Shown piece after piece: positions 11,682 to 27,380 of a stretch of DNA of 64,000 bases. Position 1 is the stretch's first letter; each line of letters begins with the position of its first letter. The translations under genes were made by a program, and so were the position numbers. Origin of the DNA: Sparassis latifolia. Lineage: Eukaryota > Basidiomycota > Agaricomycetes > Polyporales > Sparassidaceae. The notes beneath the pieces were generated by a model. The model searched no databases. It was not told where the DNA came from and saw only the letters and a list, made by a program, of their open reading frames with translations. Where the stretch lies: the NCBI GenBank assembly GCA_018466975.1, contig CM031555.1:1240001-1304000 (forward strand), given 5' to 3'.

Positions 11682-12526
11682 TCATGACTGCTGCTCCTGC
11701 ACCACCCCGACCTGTGCCGCGCGCAATACGCGGTCTTTGATCATGTATCCCGTCTTCTGGCAGTTAAACACGGTGCCAGGCTCTTTGTCTGGTACAGGTG
11801 TCTGGAACAGTGCTTCGTGCCGATTGGGGTCGAACTTGTCGCCTGTGGGGTCAAAAGGCTTCACACCGTACTTGAAGAGTGTCTGCATCAGTAGTCGATG
11901 TGTCATCTCCACGCCGGTGTGGAGTTCATTGAGGTATACCTCCGCCGATTTCTCCGACGGCTCGGATGAATTCGACGAGTTGGATGGTGGTGGAGACGGC
12001 GATGACGAGGAAGATGCGGATGATATGACAGATGGGGGAACGGACTTGAGAGCAATGGCGAGAACATCGACGGTCTCGAGGAGGTCGGACGCGAAGCGAC
12101 TGATTGCGAAATCACGGGTCTGCTCCTTTTCTTTCGCAGCGTTGCGCTGCAGGTTGAGGAAGTCCGCTTGCAGGTAGCGTAGCCGACCCTGGCGTATTGA
12201 ACTTAGCAACGGCAGCGAGAGGAGCATTCGTGCACTCTGTGAGTGGAAGAAAAGGCACTTACAGTCAGGTCCGTTACCTCTCTCTCTTTCTGCGCTAGTT
12301 TCTCTGTGAGCGCAGCCTCTGGTGATGGTGGAGCTGGCTTTTCCTCAGTCTCCTTACTCTCGCCCTCTAACCGCTTTGTTTCCTCGCCCTCCGACGCTTG
12401 AGCTTTGTCGTCTGAATAATATCGTGTGCCCATAGCCGCTCTACGACCGACGGGGACTGAGGCACGCGCAATGCTGCGTGCAGACAAAGAGCTGGAGCAC
12501 GAGCGGAAAAGTTGGAAGGCCTGCAT
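11682..12526 (-). CDS. MGE1: Mitochondrial GrpE nucleotide exchange factor
   Basis: The product is the matrix co-chaperone that releases ADP from mtHsp70 during import and folding. Exon 1 (start 12526, MQAFQLFRSCSSSLSARSIA) has a Ser/Arg-rich presequence. A Glu/Lys-rich segment then leads into the long GrpE helix (ALTEKLAQKEREVTDL). After a short intron, exon 2 continues GRLRYLQADFLNLQRNAAKE and TRDFAISRFASDLLETVDVL. A Ser-rich insert (about 25 residues of S/P) follows, unusual for the family but in a loop before the beta domain. The conserved C-terminus includes GVEMTHRLLMQTLFKYGVKP, FDPNRHEALFQTPVPDKEPG and GYMIKDRVLRAAQVGV. It is complete. It is divergent to the tetrahydrofolate synthase gene. 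Confidence 0.95.
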
Positions 12527-12966
12527 GTTTGGAAGAAATTAAAGGGGACGAGAAAGGATGAAGGGGGCGGCGAGACGACTGGAGCCGTCCGATTGCTCTG
12601 CCAGCGTAACGCGCCCAAAATTTGGGAGGTGAGCGTGGGAGACAACACGTGACTGTAGTGCACGTGCGGAGACGCTCCCCGAGAATGGCGAGTGGGAAGA
12701 CAAGAACGGGAGGAAGAACAACAAAACGTCTCTCTCATGCAACGTCGGCGACCTTCGCACGCAGCCTCATATTTCACAGCGTCTGTCCTAGAGATAGGGC
12801 CAGCAAGCCCTGCTCTCTCATCCTCCGGAAAACAGCTCTGCAGCCCGCCAAACGCGGGTAAACAGCGCGTGTAACGCGGGTCCGCAATAGGCAGTCGATG
12901 GCGTTTATAATCTCCAGAGCTATCAGCCCTCGCTCTAACCTCTATTTGCGCCTTCGCTGCCGCACC
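12527..12966. promoter_or_regulatory. Shared upstream region of MGE1 and ADE3
   Basis: This is a 440 bp gap between divergent start codons. It contains CACGTG-type words (ACACGTGACTG at 12645, GCACGTGCGG at 12660), which resemble E-box/Cbf1 or Pho4 sites. The function is inferred only from position. Confidence 0.45.
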
Positions 12967-16506
<3,540 letters not shown>

Positions 16507-16766
16507 AGACCGTTCGCTTTCGCTAGACTCAATCTTCACCAGATAGACTCTAGACGCACACAAGAGCCGCCGTCTCAACACGGAGCTGCGTACCGTTCAA
16601 CACGGGAAAAGACGTGGGCTTCATCGTCCCGCTGAGATGCAGTAGATTCGCATGAGCGGAGGGCGCGACGAGGGCCGGGAGGGTCTCAGCGATGCGGCGT
16701 GCGGGGTAGCATTGATCTTGTCTACGTCAAGATACATAACACTAATGACAACACTAACCACGGATG

Positions 16767-19207
16767 CTAGACACCGATGCTTCTTCCACCCGGTAACCTT
16801 GGTGCCGCAACCATTGGAGCTGGCAGGCTGAACAACGGGAAACTGAACACATTTCCAGCATAAAGTGAACCTCCTTGATGGTCGTAGGTGATGTTGTCAT
16901 ACGCAGCGTTGACTTCTCTGTCGTATGTGTTGCCCCTTGTGTCCAAATAGCTGAAGGTATTGTTGCTGGTCCCGTTGCCGTAATTTCCGTTGGCTGTCTC
17001 CACGAAGATACCCGCTGTAGGTACATGTACTCATTACCAACGACAACATCGGGTGGTAAGGTGCACTCACCCGCTAGCTGGCGTTCATTGATCGTAGACC
17101 CCAGGAGGAAGGGGCTTGGATGGGAGGTGCGCTCGTAAGAATGGTCGAATGACGCTGTGACTGTATGATGTGAGCAATAATCGTACGGGAAAAACAGCTA
17201 TACGCACACTCGGTGCCCTCGGGGTTCAGGGAGGTGATGTTAATGTACAGCGGGTATGAGAAATCGTCCACCAGCGTTGGGACACCGTTGTGAGTGGAGA
17301 GGAACGATCCAGAAGCGGATTGTGCGACATTCTAACGGAACGATGCAAAATCTAGCCACACTGAGAGATATGATGGTTCCACCCACTTGAATGTTGTAGT
17401 CGTCCATGTAATACTGCGTATTGGAGTACTCCAGGCTCTGCGACCATGCGACATAAGTCGTCACGCCGCTCCCACTAACAATCTCCGCTTCGATAGCAAT
17501 TTTACGGGTCGCGCTAACGGTGATGTTGATATTCCCGTTGGCCATGCTCGCGGAAGTCGTCGTCACCGCGTACGGCTCCGCGCTATACGACGTAATCCTG
17601 CCCGTCGTGGGCCTTGCGGACGGGTCGGTCACAACTTGCAGGTTCCCGGAGACGTACCAGTTGTCGTTGATCGTATGGTCCGTTTCAGCGGACGCGACGT
17701 CGATGGTAATGTTGTGTGGGCTACCGTCCGCTAAAATGGGCACGAAGGGCGTCAGATCGATGTAGTACGTCGGGAGGTCCAGCGCCCCGTAGGATGTGAT
17801 CGGTCTGCAGAGTGCGCAGGTTGTGAGAAGATCCTGATCGCGAGACGTTTCTCTGACTAACGCACTGACCGCCAGGCCGAGGGGAGAATCCCTCCAGTGA
17901 AAATCACAGCATAACTGATTCGACAATGTCAGCTTTGGCTTTACAGAGTGAACCCCAGGAGCGTACGGGAACGCGACGCCGGCAAGCTGGCCGTCTACAA
18001 GCATGCGCACTTCCCGGAAAGGCCCATTCCCGTAGGTGAAATCAGCGGGCAGGTCGTCCAGGTACTCGCTAGGAACGTTATAATACTGTGGTCCAATGTC
18101 TAGTTCAGAATAGAGAATGAATGATAAGACGATGGCATACCCAGAACTCTTCTTCCGCATTCCCCGACGCGTACAACTCGGCATAAATTTGAACCGCATT
18201 TTGTGGTACAGTGACGTTCAGCTGCACAGATCTCAGTGGATCAGTTAATAGCTAAGAAATATTCGGGCGTACAGAAAAGGCGGGAGGAACAGACGCGTCA
18301 TCGCCAGTATTGTTAGCAAGGGTAGTTACAGGAATAATCATATTGGCCTGGGCTGCGGGAGGGTACTGGACGGAGGACGCGTAGAACGTCGCATACAGCG
18401 TAGCTAGTCGCACATATTCAATCTCCTTGCTCATCAAGAAGCAAAGCCGAGACACTCACTGGCATACTGCCCATTGAGGCCTGTCTCGAGCAGGTTGTCG
18501 AGCTCGAGGATGAACGTGCCTGGCTTCGCGAAGAGCGGGGTATACCGCGTAACATCTTTCACGTACGTCCAGATGATGCCGTCGGTGGTCGGCTCCGGAG
18601 TGGATGTACGCCAGACTGGTCCATCACGTTAAGTGTAGTCACTGGTACGGTACAGATGCGTGTAAGACATACTCTCTACGTTCTGGAAAGTAAAGATGCC
18701 TGCAATTAATGTGATCAGGCCATAAAATCACGCATATAGTCCGAAGAGACTCACCCAAACGGTCGTACTGTGTCCCGTTCGACGTGACGGTGAAGTTCAG
18801 CGTGATACCAGCCCATGAGCCAACAGCCCCACAGTCCGCAGGAGGCCTACAATGACATGTTCAGACAAAACGCGATTCAGGCATGCTGGAACACCTACGT
18901 ATATTCCACTATCTCGGGGCTACAATCAAGCACTGCGCTCAGTCTTGAACGTGACGTGAAACACACTGCTCAGCACTCACTCCCCGTACGAGTTACCAAA
19001 CGTCCGCCTCCAAGATTTCGACAGCTTTAGTGTCCGCTCTACGCAGGATCCCACCGTGATAGCTCACTGTAGAATTTCTATGGTACATTCCTGAGCATCC
19101 TGGGGCACTGGCGGCGGCTGCGCGACCTGGAAGTCAACGAGTACTTGTGCACGCACGACTGCTGCGAGGAACAGAGCGGCGACGAGCTGCTGAAAGATAT
19201 GTAGCAT
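16767..19207 (-). CDS. Secreted PNGase A-like protein (peptide N-glycanase A / amidase family)
   Basis: The start at 19207 gives a clean signal peptide (MLHIFQQLVAALFLAAVVRA, then QVLVDFQVAQPPPVPQ). Small exons read LFAKPGTFILELDNLLETGL, VTVPQNAVQIYAELYASGNA and EEEFWYYNVPSEYL. The core GNGPFREVRMLVDGQLAGVA is followed by VIFTGGILPSAWRPITSYGA, LDLPTYYIDLTPFVPILADG and HTINDNWYVSGNLQVV, all hallmark PNGase A blocks. A read-through frame hides two introns here. One donor (GTACGC) splits the FPYA codons and one donor (GTCAGT) follows SAW(R). Later exons carry FLSTHNGVPTLVDDFSYPLY and a C-terminal Asn/Gly/Tyr-rich segment ending LPGGRSIGV*. The family removes N-glycans or cleaves amides in plants, and its fungal substrate is not known. 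The product is likely extracellular or vacuolar. Confidence 0.85.
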
Positions 19208-19762
19208 GCGGAGTACAGTCAGTAATTGACTTGAAAGTCTGGGGGACCACTGGTCCGAGCAAGCAGGCTACAAATACTCACCAGTGAACGAACAAGATCT
19301 TATAAGCGGTGTAATGAGAACATCGAGAAGCCCTCCGGGTGGGAAGAGATCGCGGTGTTCCATGTGGTGGTCAGGCGAGTGCATCTGGATCGGTGAGTCG
19401 TTCCCGAGGTCTTAAATAGCTCGCATGATTAGCAGTACACATCATGCAAATGAATAGACGCATGGTGGTGGCCAGACTTCAGGAGCGTGGGCGGTTCAGC
19501 CGGTCACATCCACCTCCAAGGTTCGTCCAGCTCTGTCAGATCGTCGACTTGAAACGAGACGCTATGAAGAAATGTTAAGGATATAGTACAATATCTCGGT
19601 GGTAATACATGCACAAGGTGTGTCCTGATTGACCAGATTTACGCTGATAATAAAAACGAAGGTGGACCGCAATCGAGCAAGCCTTGGACACTGGCTCTAG
19701 CTGCCAGACCGACCTGCTCGACCAACCCCAGGCGGCGTCAGCCAACAAGTAGACGCATCAGC
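19208..19762. other. Intergenic, nothing recognised
   Basis: This is the 5' region of the PNGase A-like gene (minus strand) and the 3' region of the Pmp3-like gene. A short TATA-like word (CTTATAAGCGG at 19296-19306) lies about 90 bp upstream of the PNGase A-like start; its use is unproven. Confidence 0.4.
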
Positions 19763-20797
19763 CTATAACTCGTGCGAGAAAATATCGTCCGCGTCGCCGT
19801 CCGCCCGCCCGTTCGAGGTCTCCCCAGCCGGCTCTCTGCTGCCATACAGCCCGCCCTCAGCGTCCTCAGGGAACTCCGTCGACGAGCCGCGCGAGTATGT
19901 CTCGGACTCGGCGTCGCCCACCGTCGAATGATTCTTCTTCTTCGTCCTTCTTCGCTTCGGCGGCTCGCTCTCCTGGAGTGAGTACGCATCCTCCGTGCGT
20001 GCCCATCGATCCTTCTTCACCTTCTTCTTCTTCTTGCTCGCGCTCTTCTTCGGCCGCTCTACGATGGTATCGTCGAAGTTGGCGGGGTACCGCCAGCGCC
20101 CGCCGGAGCCGCCCGTGCGTACGCTGGCCCGATCGCTGTTGCCGTTCTGGCCGTAATACCGCTCCTCGTTCCGACTCCAGAAGTCACCGCCGCCGTTGTG
20201 ATGCGCCCGGGTATCGTTCTCCTCTGCGGCAAGATCAATGCTCGAGGCGCCTTCCTGGCCGTCCTCCAATGGCTGTTCTGCAAGCGTGGAGTTGGGCAGC
20301 AGCTCATTGTAGCGGTTTGCCCACTGTGAGCGGCGTTCTTTGCGTTTAATCTCCGAGGTATTGACGAGCCCGTATTTCTGGACCCACTTGGGCGTTCGCT
20401 GGTGATTCTTGTTGTTACGTATGTTCTGCAGGCAGACAAATGAACGAAGCGAACGCGGCAAGATCGTATTACGGCCCTACCTGGATGTAGAAATTGTGTA
20501 TATGCCCTGATCAGAAAGTTCAGCCTGGTGGCGGGATATAAACAGGGTGAAGACATACCAGGGATGTAGCCACATATTGTCAGTACGATATTGATGAAAA
20601 AGTCTCTGCCAATCCCAAATCTCGCTGCGACGGCTGCAAGGAGGATAAGATGGATATGGGCGAAGTCTGGATAAGCGGTGAGACTGACCGAGGGGAGGAA
20701 GGAGAGTACCGAGGATGAAAAGGATGACAGCGTAGCCGTGGTATCGTCTCGGGGTGAGATCGACCTTTGTGAAGGACCTTGTCCTCTCTGTAGCCAT
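19763..20797 (-). CDS. Pmp3/UPF0057 small membrane protein with long charged C-terminal extension
   Basis: The family contains plasma-membrane proteolipids that affect membrane potential and salt tolerance. Exon 1 (start 20797) is MATERTRSFTKVDLTPRRYH, then GYAVILFILGTLLPPL, the first membrane segment. Splicing gives AVAARFGIGRDFFINIVLTI and CGYIPGHIHNFYIQ, the diagnostic UPF0057 second half, then NIRNNKNHQRTPKWVQKYGL. About 160 further residues follow: acidic and Gly/Asn-rich sequence, a KKSASKKKKKVKKDRW block, PPKRRRTKKKN, and a Ser/Asp/Glu-rich end (ADDIFSHEL*). Classic Pmp3 is about 55 residues, so this is the long fungal variant. Introns after PPL, after CGYIP and after NFYIQ. The basic tail should face the cytosol (inference). 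Confidence 0.87.
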
Positions 20798-20980
20798 GAG
20801 TGCGCGGAATGAGTGGTCTACGGCACGGTCGCAGAGAGTCTCGGGTCCGAGACACTCTGCTATCTTGTTGTCCCCGCTTTGTCTCGGTGGCTGTCAGCGG
20901 CTCTGCCCTCCCTTCCACTCTCATCTTTCACTCTCATCTCGACATACAAAACACCTCACTCATTCTCGCAGCTGCGCGAT

Positions 20981-22465
20981 ATGTCTCTCCGCATCAGAAT
21001 ATCGAAACCAGGCCACTCGACCGCGCAGGTGAGGGCCGCCACAGTTTCATCCCATTCCCGTCAAACCCATCTCCAGGCTGCTGCGGAGCCCTCCCGTCAC
21101 CACAAACACGCGAAACGGCGCATAGACTCGGATGAAGATGTCGAGGGGCCCGAGAGGGTTCCCTCAGAGGAACCCGAGGCCAAGAAGCCACGTCTCAATC
21201 GAGCAAAGACGGCTGAGAGCCAGCCGTCCGCAGATGAAGGCGAGTCGGAGGTCGACATTGAAGGCACGCCCGATGACGCCGACCCCGATGTCGATGTCGA
21301 TGTTGAGAGCCAAATTAAGGATGCCCGCCTCTTGCCGCGGCCCTCACCGTTGCCAGTACACGGATCCTCAACTAAGCGCGGCGCTTCGTCCAAGTCGCGC
21401 GCGAAAGGCGAGAAGCCGGCGCATCGGCGGTCCAAGCGTGTCCCGGTATGGTCGGACGACGAGGATGAGGACGAGGAGTACGCTGAGCTCCCGCAGGCCG
21501 TGGACGATATCGACGACGACTTCGCGCCAGAGCCGGTGCATCGCACTTCCAAGCGGGGCACGGTCACTGGGAAGTCGAGAGAAGGGAAGGCAGGTGCGGG
21601 CTTGAAAGGTGGGCGCGGTAGGTCGAAGAAGAGTAAGGAGGGGAAGGGAGTCGTTATTATGAAAGATGAGCGAAAACTCCCTCCGACTGCATCCTCGGGA
21701 ACTCCGGGCGCTGGCGTCAGCACGAAACGTGCGCTCATCAAAGACAACGAAGCACAATCTCTTGTCCTAGGTGCTGTTGATGCGCAGGTGGACGAGCACC
21801 TTAAGGTGAAGGAACCCACACCACCGCCTCCCAAGAAGCGCAAGCTGCCCACCATCAAAAAGAACAAGCCTGCCACTGGCACCACACCATCTACGCCTGC
21901 TACAACAAAACCACCTGCTCCACTACCTGCTCCATCCCCGGCGGCGGATCCGACGGGAGGGCAAGCTACTGACAATAATCTGAACGTAGGCGTCGGTGTC
22001 GGTGGCAGAAGGCCGCCTACGATCAATACGGCGGACGTCGATCTCCGAGATTCAAGTGTCTATGCACAGCTGTTTGCTAAGGTGTGTCAACTGACGCAAT
22101 CATGGGGCAACCAATTGACTACTTTGCAGACCGGAGGGTCCACTCCCAACTCGGGACTCAACAGGAAAGAAAAGGAAGAGGAGCGCAGGAAAGAGCTCAA
22201 CAGAATGCGGGATGCGGCGCGAGCGAAGCGCGCCGAGGAAGCGGTGAGTGATGATCTTATAAGTTACATCTTTCGTTGTTGAACTTTCTGCGCGCAGAAA
22301 CACTGTTTCGACCTACAGGCAGCACATGAGAAGATCCAGCGGTTTGAGGAGAAACTTCGCGCGCGCAGGTCCACGGCGGTGTTTCCCAATATCCTCGGGG
22401 CTGCATTCATGACCCCGCAGGAGAGGGCACGGAAGAGCACTAACGAGGAGCGCAAAGAGCGCTAG
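20981..22465 (+). CDS. Unknown low-complexity basic/acidic nuclear-type protein
   Basis: I do not recognise the family. The protein starts MSLRIRISKPGHSTAQ. A likely intron from 21010 to about 21077 (GTGAGG...CTCCAG) joins Q to AAAEPSRHHKHAKRRIDSDE. The middle alternates acidic runs (DDADPDVDVDVE; WSDDEDEDEEYAELP) and basic runs (KKRKLPTIKKNK; GRGRSKKSKEGK), resembling nuclear or chromatin proteins. A conserved-looking C-terminal part reads INTADVDLRDSSVYAQLFAK, then after an intron TGGSTPNSGLNRKEKEEERR and a helical basic segment (KELNRMRDAARAKRAEEA). After a second intron it reads KHCFDLQAAHEKIQRFEEKL and ends NEERKER*. It is divergent to the Pmp3-like gene with 183 bp between starts. Function unknown. 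Confidence 0.7.
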
Positions 22466-22655
22466 TGCCGAGCCCCCCAATTGTACTATCTGTAACCTAT
22501 TGGACCTCTCGCTTTCGTTACTTGCTGTGTTATATCAATTGCATTATACTTGCTGTGAGTGATCATGTCTACCAGGTGCGGACGCTTGCCTCATTCCGGT
22601 CTGACAGATTGCTGGATATGCAGGGGAAACATACAATTCCGAGCCTCGGAATAAT

Positions 22656-23900
22656 TCATGTTTCATTGGAACGCTCGAGCGCGATTGCATCGATGATGTT
22701 CGTGGAGAGTTTCTCGATCTGCGCGAAACATGTGTCAAACCACTTCCTTACATCCTTCTTCCCCTTGATGGCGCTACGGGTGACGCTCATCACGCCCACT
22801 CCTTCAGCCAGTGCCTCCACCTCGTCGGCGGGCGCGGGCAATAGCGCCTTGTCAACAAGGACCGCACGCAACTGGCGCACGACGTCTCCATGTGCAGATA
22901 TCGCAGAAGCGACGGCGAATATGTCCTGAGGTGCATATAGCACTGCGACGAGCTCCTCGGACGCAAGAACGAGCGCGTGCGAGTGCGATGGTAGGCTGTC
23001 GAGGTCCGCATTGTACGAAGTTGGGTCTGTTCTTGGCGGAGGAGCTGTAGGGAGGATATCCAGTAGCACGCGTTTGTGTAGAAGAGTGGAGAATCTGAGA
23101 AGCGGCTGGATCTATCGAGGTGGTAGCTTTCAACGTACGTATGCGTACACAGATACTGCACGTACCTTCTTTGTACGATCCAACTCCACCTCAGACATCT
23201 TCTTGCTCGAGCCCAACCCCAGTTCATCCCACTCACCGTCATCAAACTCATCGTCCTCTCCATCGCCTTCAACAGCAGCAATCTCCACCATCTCGGCGAC
23301 CTCACAGAGCGTATCGTCGAGGATGGCCCTATCCTGAACCCACCGTTTCCGTACGGCCGCGAGATTGTTAGCAGAGAGCTCACGGCGCGCACGGTCGACC
23401 AGGTCGTGCACCTCGCCCGTGCGCACGAGGTTATCCTCCCCGGCGTCCGCGTCCCCGCCCAGCGTCCGCGCCAGCCAGCGCACGGATTCGCACACCTCCC
23501 GTGCGGCGAGCCGCACCTCCGCACTCAGCGTCGCGCCGTGCGCGTCGAAGAGCGACGTACACGTCGTGAGCGCGGCGATGTATGCTGCAAGGTCGCGGAT
23601 GGGCGCGACCGCGGCGGAATATGCGGGCTCGGGCTGGCGGAAGGCGAGTGTGAGCTTCGTGGTGGAGGTATAGACCAGGGAGAGCAGCGAAACAAAGTCT
23701 TTCCGGAGGACGTCGCTGGAGGGCGCTGATGCTTGCGACGGGGAGACAGTCGGCGACGGTTGAAGCGCATCGATGGCGGCAGTACAAGTGTCTGAAAGTA
23801 GACGGAGGGCGGTGAGAGCTGTTCACTGGAGGTTATCAGTACGGTACGCAGCGAAGACAATATTTGCAGGCATTGTGCTCGCCTCTATCGACGTCGCTCA
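22656..23900 (-). CDS. GCIP-domain protein (cyclin-D1-binding protein 1-like)
   Basis: The animal relatives (CCNDBP1/GCIP) are helical proteins that bind cyclin D or Grap2; the fungal role is not established. The main exon runs ALTTCTSLFDAHGATLSAEV, RLAAREVCESVRWLARTLGG, EVHDLVDRARRELSANNLAA and VRKRWVQDRAILDDTLCEV, then an acidic loop and SSKKMSEVELDRTKK. After an intron near 23095-23165 the last exon reads LHSSTQTRVLLDILPTAPPP, LALVLASEELVAVLYAPQDI-like helices and WFDTCFAQIEKLSTNIIDAI, ending ERSNET*. The start is unresolved. ATG at 23900 (MSDVDRGEHNACKY) needs a 40 bp intron with a GTCTTC donor. ATG at 23873 (MPANIVFAAY) needs a 24 bp intron, which is too short to be comfortable. Both reach the common frame LTALRLLSDTCTAAIDAL. 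Confidence 0.72.
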
Positions 23901-24111
23901 TGGCGAGAAGTGATCGCTACGCCCAGACACCGATATCCTGAGGAACGAACGTTGAACGTTGAAGCTTTGAACAGAGTGTCTGCCTTTGGGAGACTAAGTA
24001 AATAATCGCTACGGAGCTAGCGCCCGCTCGAACTTTCCACTGCAACTTACGAACCGAACACACAATACACCTAGCAGATCTACAATACAAAGAATACTAT
24101 TCATCTGCACA

Positions 24112-25402
24112 TCACGAAGTAGCGACCACGGGAGTTGTTGTGGCAAGCCTAGTTTTGGTCCCATTGGCACCCTTACTCCGACCCCACTTAACGCCCAGAA
24201 TTTCACCTTCCATCTCCAGGCCGTTAGCCCAAGCCTGAGCTGCCAGTTCTGCCGATGCTCGATCTTTGAAGTTGACAAATGCACATCTTCGAATATGTTG
24301 TCAATATACCACGATCAGGGATGGGACGTCCGACAGGATATGTACCTTGACTTCGCGACATGTACGACTGACTTGAGCTGAGAGGGTTGGACGCCAGGCA
24401 GTGATTGAACCACCCTTGTGCGAATACTCTGCTCGGTGGCAGTGGCAGGTAATGACGTGAGGAAGATAGACATCTGTAATTGGTGAGCGATGCGACACCA
24501 CCGTCAAGTGTGGGGTACGTACAATTGACTGGTCCTCGGGAGGCTGCAAACCCATAGCTTCTGCATGGCTGGTCATGATCTTGCGTGCCACAGGATCATT
24601 GTGCCCATGGTATCGGTCTTGTATATTTTGCTTGGACAGTTCGTTGTCCACAGGCATCTCATGCCTTGCAGGTAATGAATTTGCACGACCGAACTAATAT
24701 CAAAAAAAATGCGTGACTTACCGGTATGGACATTCTGCTCCTCGCACGCACTCGCCCTTGGCATAAAAGGAGCACAGGTGGGGTCGGTTCCGTTTGTAAT
24801 ATGGATCGGTGCGAGCAAGTTGCTTCAGCATCTCCTTGCCCGCAGATGAAGCTCTGCCAGAGTCAAGTAATGACCTGCTCCCTTCCATCTAATGTACCCG
24901 TCAGTACCTGCCTGAACAATCGCAGACGTGTATGGCTCACCTTCCCATCCATATTCTGCGCATAATACTCCCGATTGATCTCACTCGTTGGTGCCTCGTT
25001 CTGCAACGCGAGCGCTGTGTCGCGAACCTGGGTGGGGAGGCCGTACTCGAGATCCAGGAGACATGTCTGGCACACATTTTTGATCTTTGCGCATGTCTGG
25101 CAGATCACAGTCGTCTTGAAGCGCATGGCGGTACCTGGGTTCCACCGGAACACGGTGAACGGTCGCGCGCACGTTCCGCATGAACGGCCATACTCCTGCT
25201 TCGACTGAGCATCCTATGAGCACCTATCGAAGGAGGACACAGGAAATTCTTACCATGCGCACAAACGCATTGTCACCGAGACCTGTAACGCGGTGCTTAA
25301 CAACATTTCACCAGAACAAGGAACAAGAGGCCCACAAGTTTCGCAAAGAATTGGGAATTCGCTTTGTTCCCAGCCAGCTTTATTGATGTCCGCCTTCGGC
25401 AT
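24112..25402 (-). CDS. SLT11: Pre-mRNA-splicing factor SLT11/ECM2 (RBM22 family)
   Basis: A spliceosomal protein of the Prp19/NTC group that contacts U6 and the intron near the 5' splice site. Exon 1 starts [20 protein letters not shown] at 25402, and splicing continues [32 protein letters not shown] and [20 protein letters not shown]. Next come [20 protein letters not shown] and [16 protein letters not shown], which form the Cys-rich N-terminal zinc module. A later exon carries the CCCH finger [22 protein letters not shown], with [20 protein letters not shown]. The C-terminal RRM is spread over two exons ([59 protein letters not shown]), ending TTPVVATS*. All introns are GT-AG. The RRM has the expected RNP-like AFVNF. 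The protein is shorter than human RBM22 because it lacks the Pro-rich tail. Confidence 0.94.
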
Positions 25403-25721
25403 TTTAGAGCGTGGTTGATATTAAAGAGCTATAGAAGATAGAGGTACGATGGACGTCCTGGTGAAGCTTCTCTGTCCTCCGAGTAGTAACAACTGTGGCT
25501 GTTTGTCAATCCGTTAGTCAGCAGCCTAATTATGGCAAGTCTCCTGGTTCGCCTCCAGATGGTTGGGGCTTGCGCATCAGAGACAAGTGAAGACATAAAG
25601 CTAGGTGATTAATGAATACTACAGTCCAGATCTCTATTAATTACAGGAGGTGCTTCGAGAACATGTATTCAAGCTGACTATGCGCATGACAACAAAACAA
25701 GTGCAAGAGGCTACAATCATA
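25403..25721. other. Intergenic, nothing recognised
   Basis: This is a 319 bp gap between two minus-strand genes: the SLT11 5' region and the UBA3 3' region. Confidence 0.4.
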
Positions 25722-27380
25722 CTACTGATACTTCACCCGCAGCGTCAGGTTGAAAGGAAGAGTGGAGGATGTGACAATGATATCTCCGCCGTCTTCCACT
25801 AGCTCTGACACTTTCTTCTCCAGGTTTGGTCGGGTTGCTTCTTCGAGCTGTGGAGGCGCCTGAAAATAAATCTGTCTTGCAACGGTGGACAAAGATGGTT
25901 TCTTGATTTGACTGCCAGACAACTGTCCAGTTCCAAATCAGAAGAAATAGAGTATACACGTACATATCTTGTTTCTCGACCAACATCTCTATTAGACGAT
26001 CAACTGTCCATTCCTTGCCGACTGAAATGTCTAATGCTTCTCCGCCACAGACTGGACAGTCATCGCGCTTCCAATGCTCGAAAGTATAGGAATAGATTCC
26101 ATCTGTTCCAATGAGCATGAAGTAGTTGTTCAGGTATGCAGCCGAACTGGTCGCAATCTTGAATGCTTCATTACAGCAGGATGCTGAAGAGGAGAAGATG
26201 CAGACGACATGTTAACTGCTACATATCTTATTACTCACCTGCGATGATGGCATTCGTCGAAGCAATGGCAGGAATAATGTTCTTCACAACGCCTTGTGTC
26301 AAAGACCACGTAACACCTTCTATCTTGAACTCCTTTGCGCGCGCCGAAGCAACTGAGTATAGCCAACCAATGTGTTCTGGATCGTCGGTGTCGAGCTTCT
26401 TATCTACAAAATTATTCAATAGGAAATATGTTCAAGATCGCAGTATCATTCATACCTGCGTGTACACGCGGCCATTCTAGTACAGATGCCCATTCTATAC
26501 AATGTTCTGGGAGACGAGGTGTATTGGCGATGGTGCAAATCGGAAATGCAGTAGGCTTGTTCAGCATGTCGAGTGAACATTCATAACACGACGTCACTGT
26601 TGGGAGAATGACACGGGCTTGGCCCTTGAAACCTAGACACTCGGTCAGTAACTACTCTGTAAGTACCGCATATATACTTGCCCTCAGTGCCTCCATCGAT
26701 GAGAGGTTTCAGACTCTCTGGATTCTCCGGATCCACGAGGTTGACCAGAGTGGCATTGATCCATCTTCGGGCCTCAACCGAGTCGAGTCCGCAAATTACG
26801 AGGTTGAATTGCATGTAATAGTCGTCGTCCTTGTCCTGAATCTTTCCGTAATATCTGAGGCAACGATGAGAACGTCTCAGATCGTTCGCAATCCTACTTA
26901 CGGAGTAACTTTCACACCTGGTACCCGTTGCATAATGAATTCAGCAGCCACAATAGCCTTAGGCTTGCCTACATCTTTCGGTCTGTGTGGGAGTTCAGCT
27001 TCAAGTTGAGACAAAGACAGCAGAGCACGTCACCTGAACAAAAACTGACGGTTCAGATTACTGATGTCGATGGTGTCCATGTCGATGACGTGAATATCCT
27101 TGAATCCAGACAAGGCAAGGTTGGCAAGGATCTCACACCCTAAGCCGCCTGCACCGATCACGAGGATCTTACATTGATTCCGCAAGAAATCCTTCACCTA
27201 CGCAAGGGTTTTATCAGTATACAAAATCAACACGTCCATAAACACACGAACCCCATCGCCGGCCAGAAATGAAGGATCTGTACGAGGACCTGGTCTATCC
27301 AGGATTTGGTCCACATGAAAGTAACGATCGTGCCAATCGCCCGACGACGCGTTCCCATTGGTCATAACAGCGGTAGCCAT
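25722..27380 (-). CDS. UBA3: NEDD8-activating enzyme E1 catalytic subunit
   Basis: With its partner ULA1/APPBP1 it adenylates NEDD8/Rub1 and passes it to Ubc12 for cullin activation. Start at 27380 ([20 protein letters not shown]). The ThiF fold follows: [40 protein letters not shown] and [14 protein letters not shown]. Then come [40 protein letters not shown] and [18 protein letters not shown]. The zinc-binding and catalytic region is [20 protein letters not shown], with [17 protein letters not shown] carrying the active-site Cys. Next are [20 protein letters not shown] and [12 protein letters not shown]. The C-terminal part with [20 protein letters not shown] supplies the second zinc pair and the UBA3 E2-binding ubiquitin-like domain ([13 protein letters not shown]). 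Complete. Divergent to RCL1 with 273 bp between starts. Confidence 0.95.

Noticed and set aside
17780..17960. Continuous open frame taken as coding insert in the PNGase A-like gene
   Set aside because: Removing two short GT-AG introns restores the conserved VIFTGG...WRPITSYGA order; the read-through residues have no family match.
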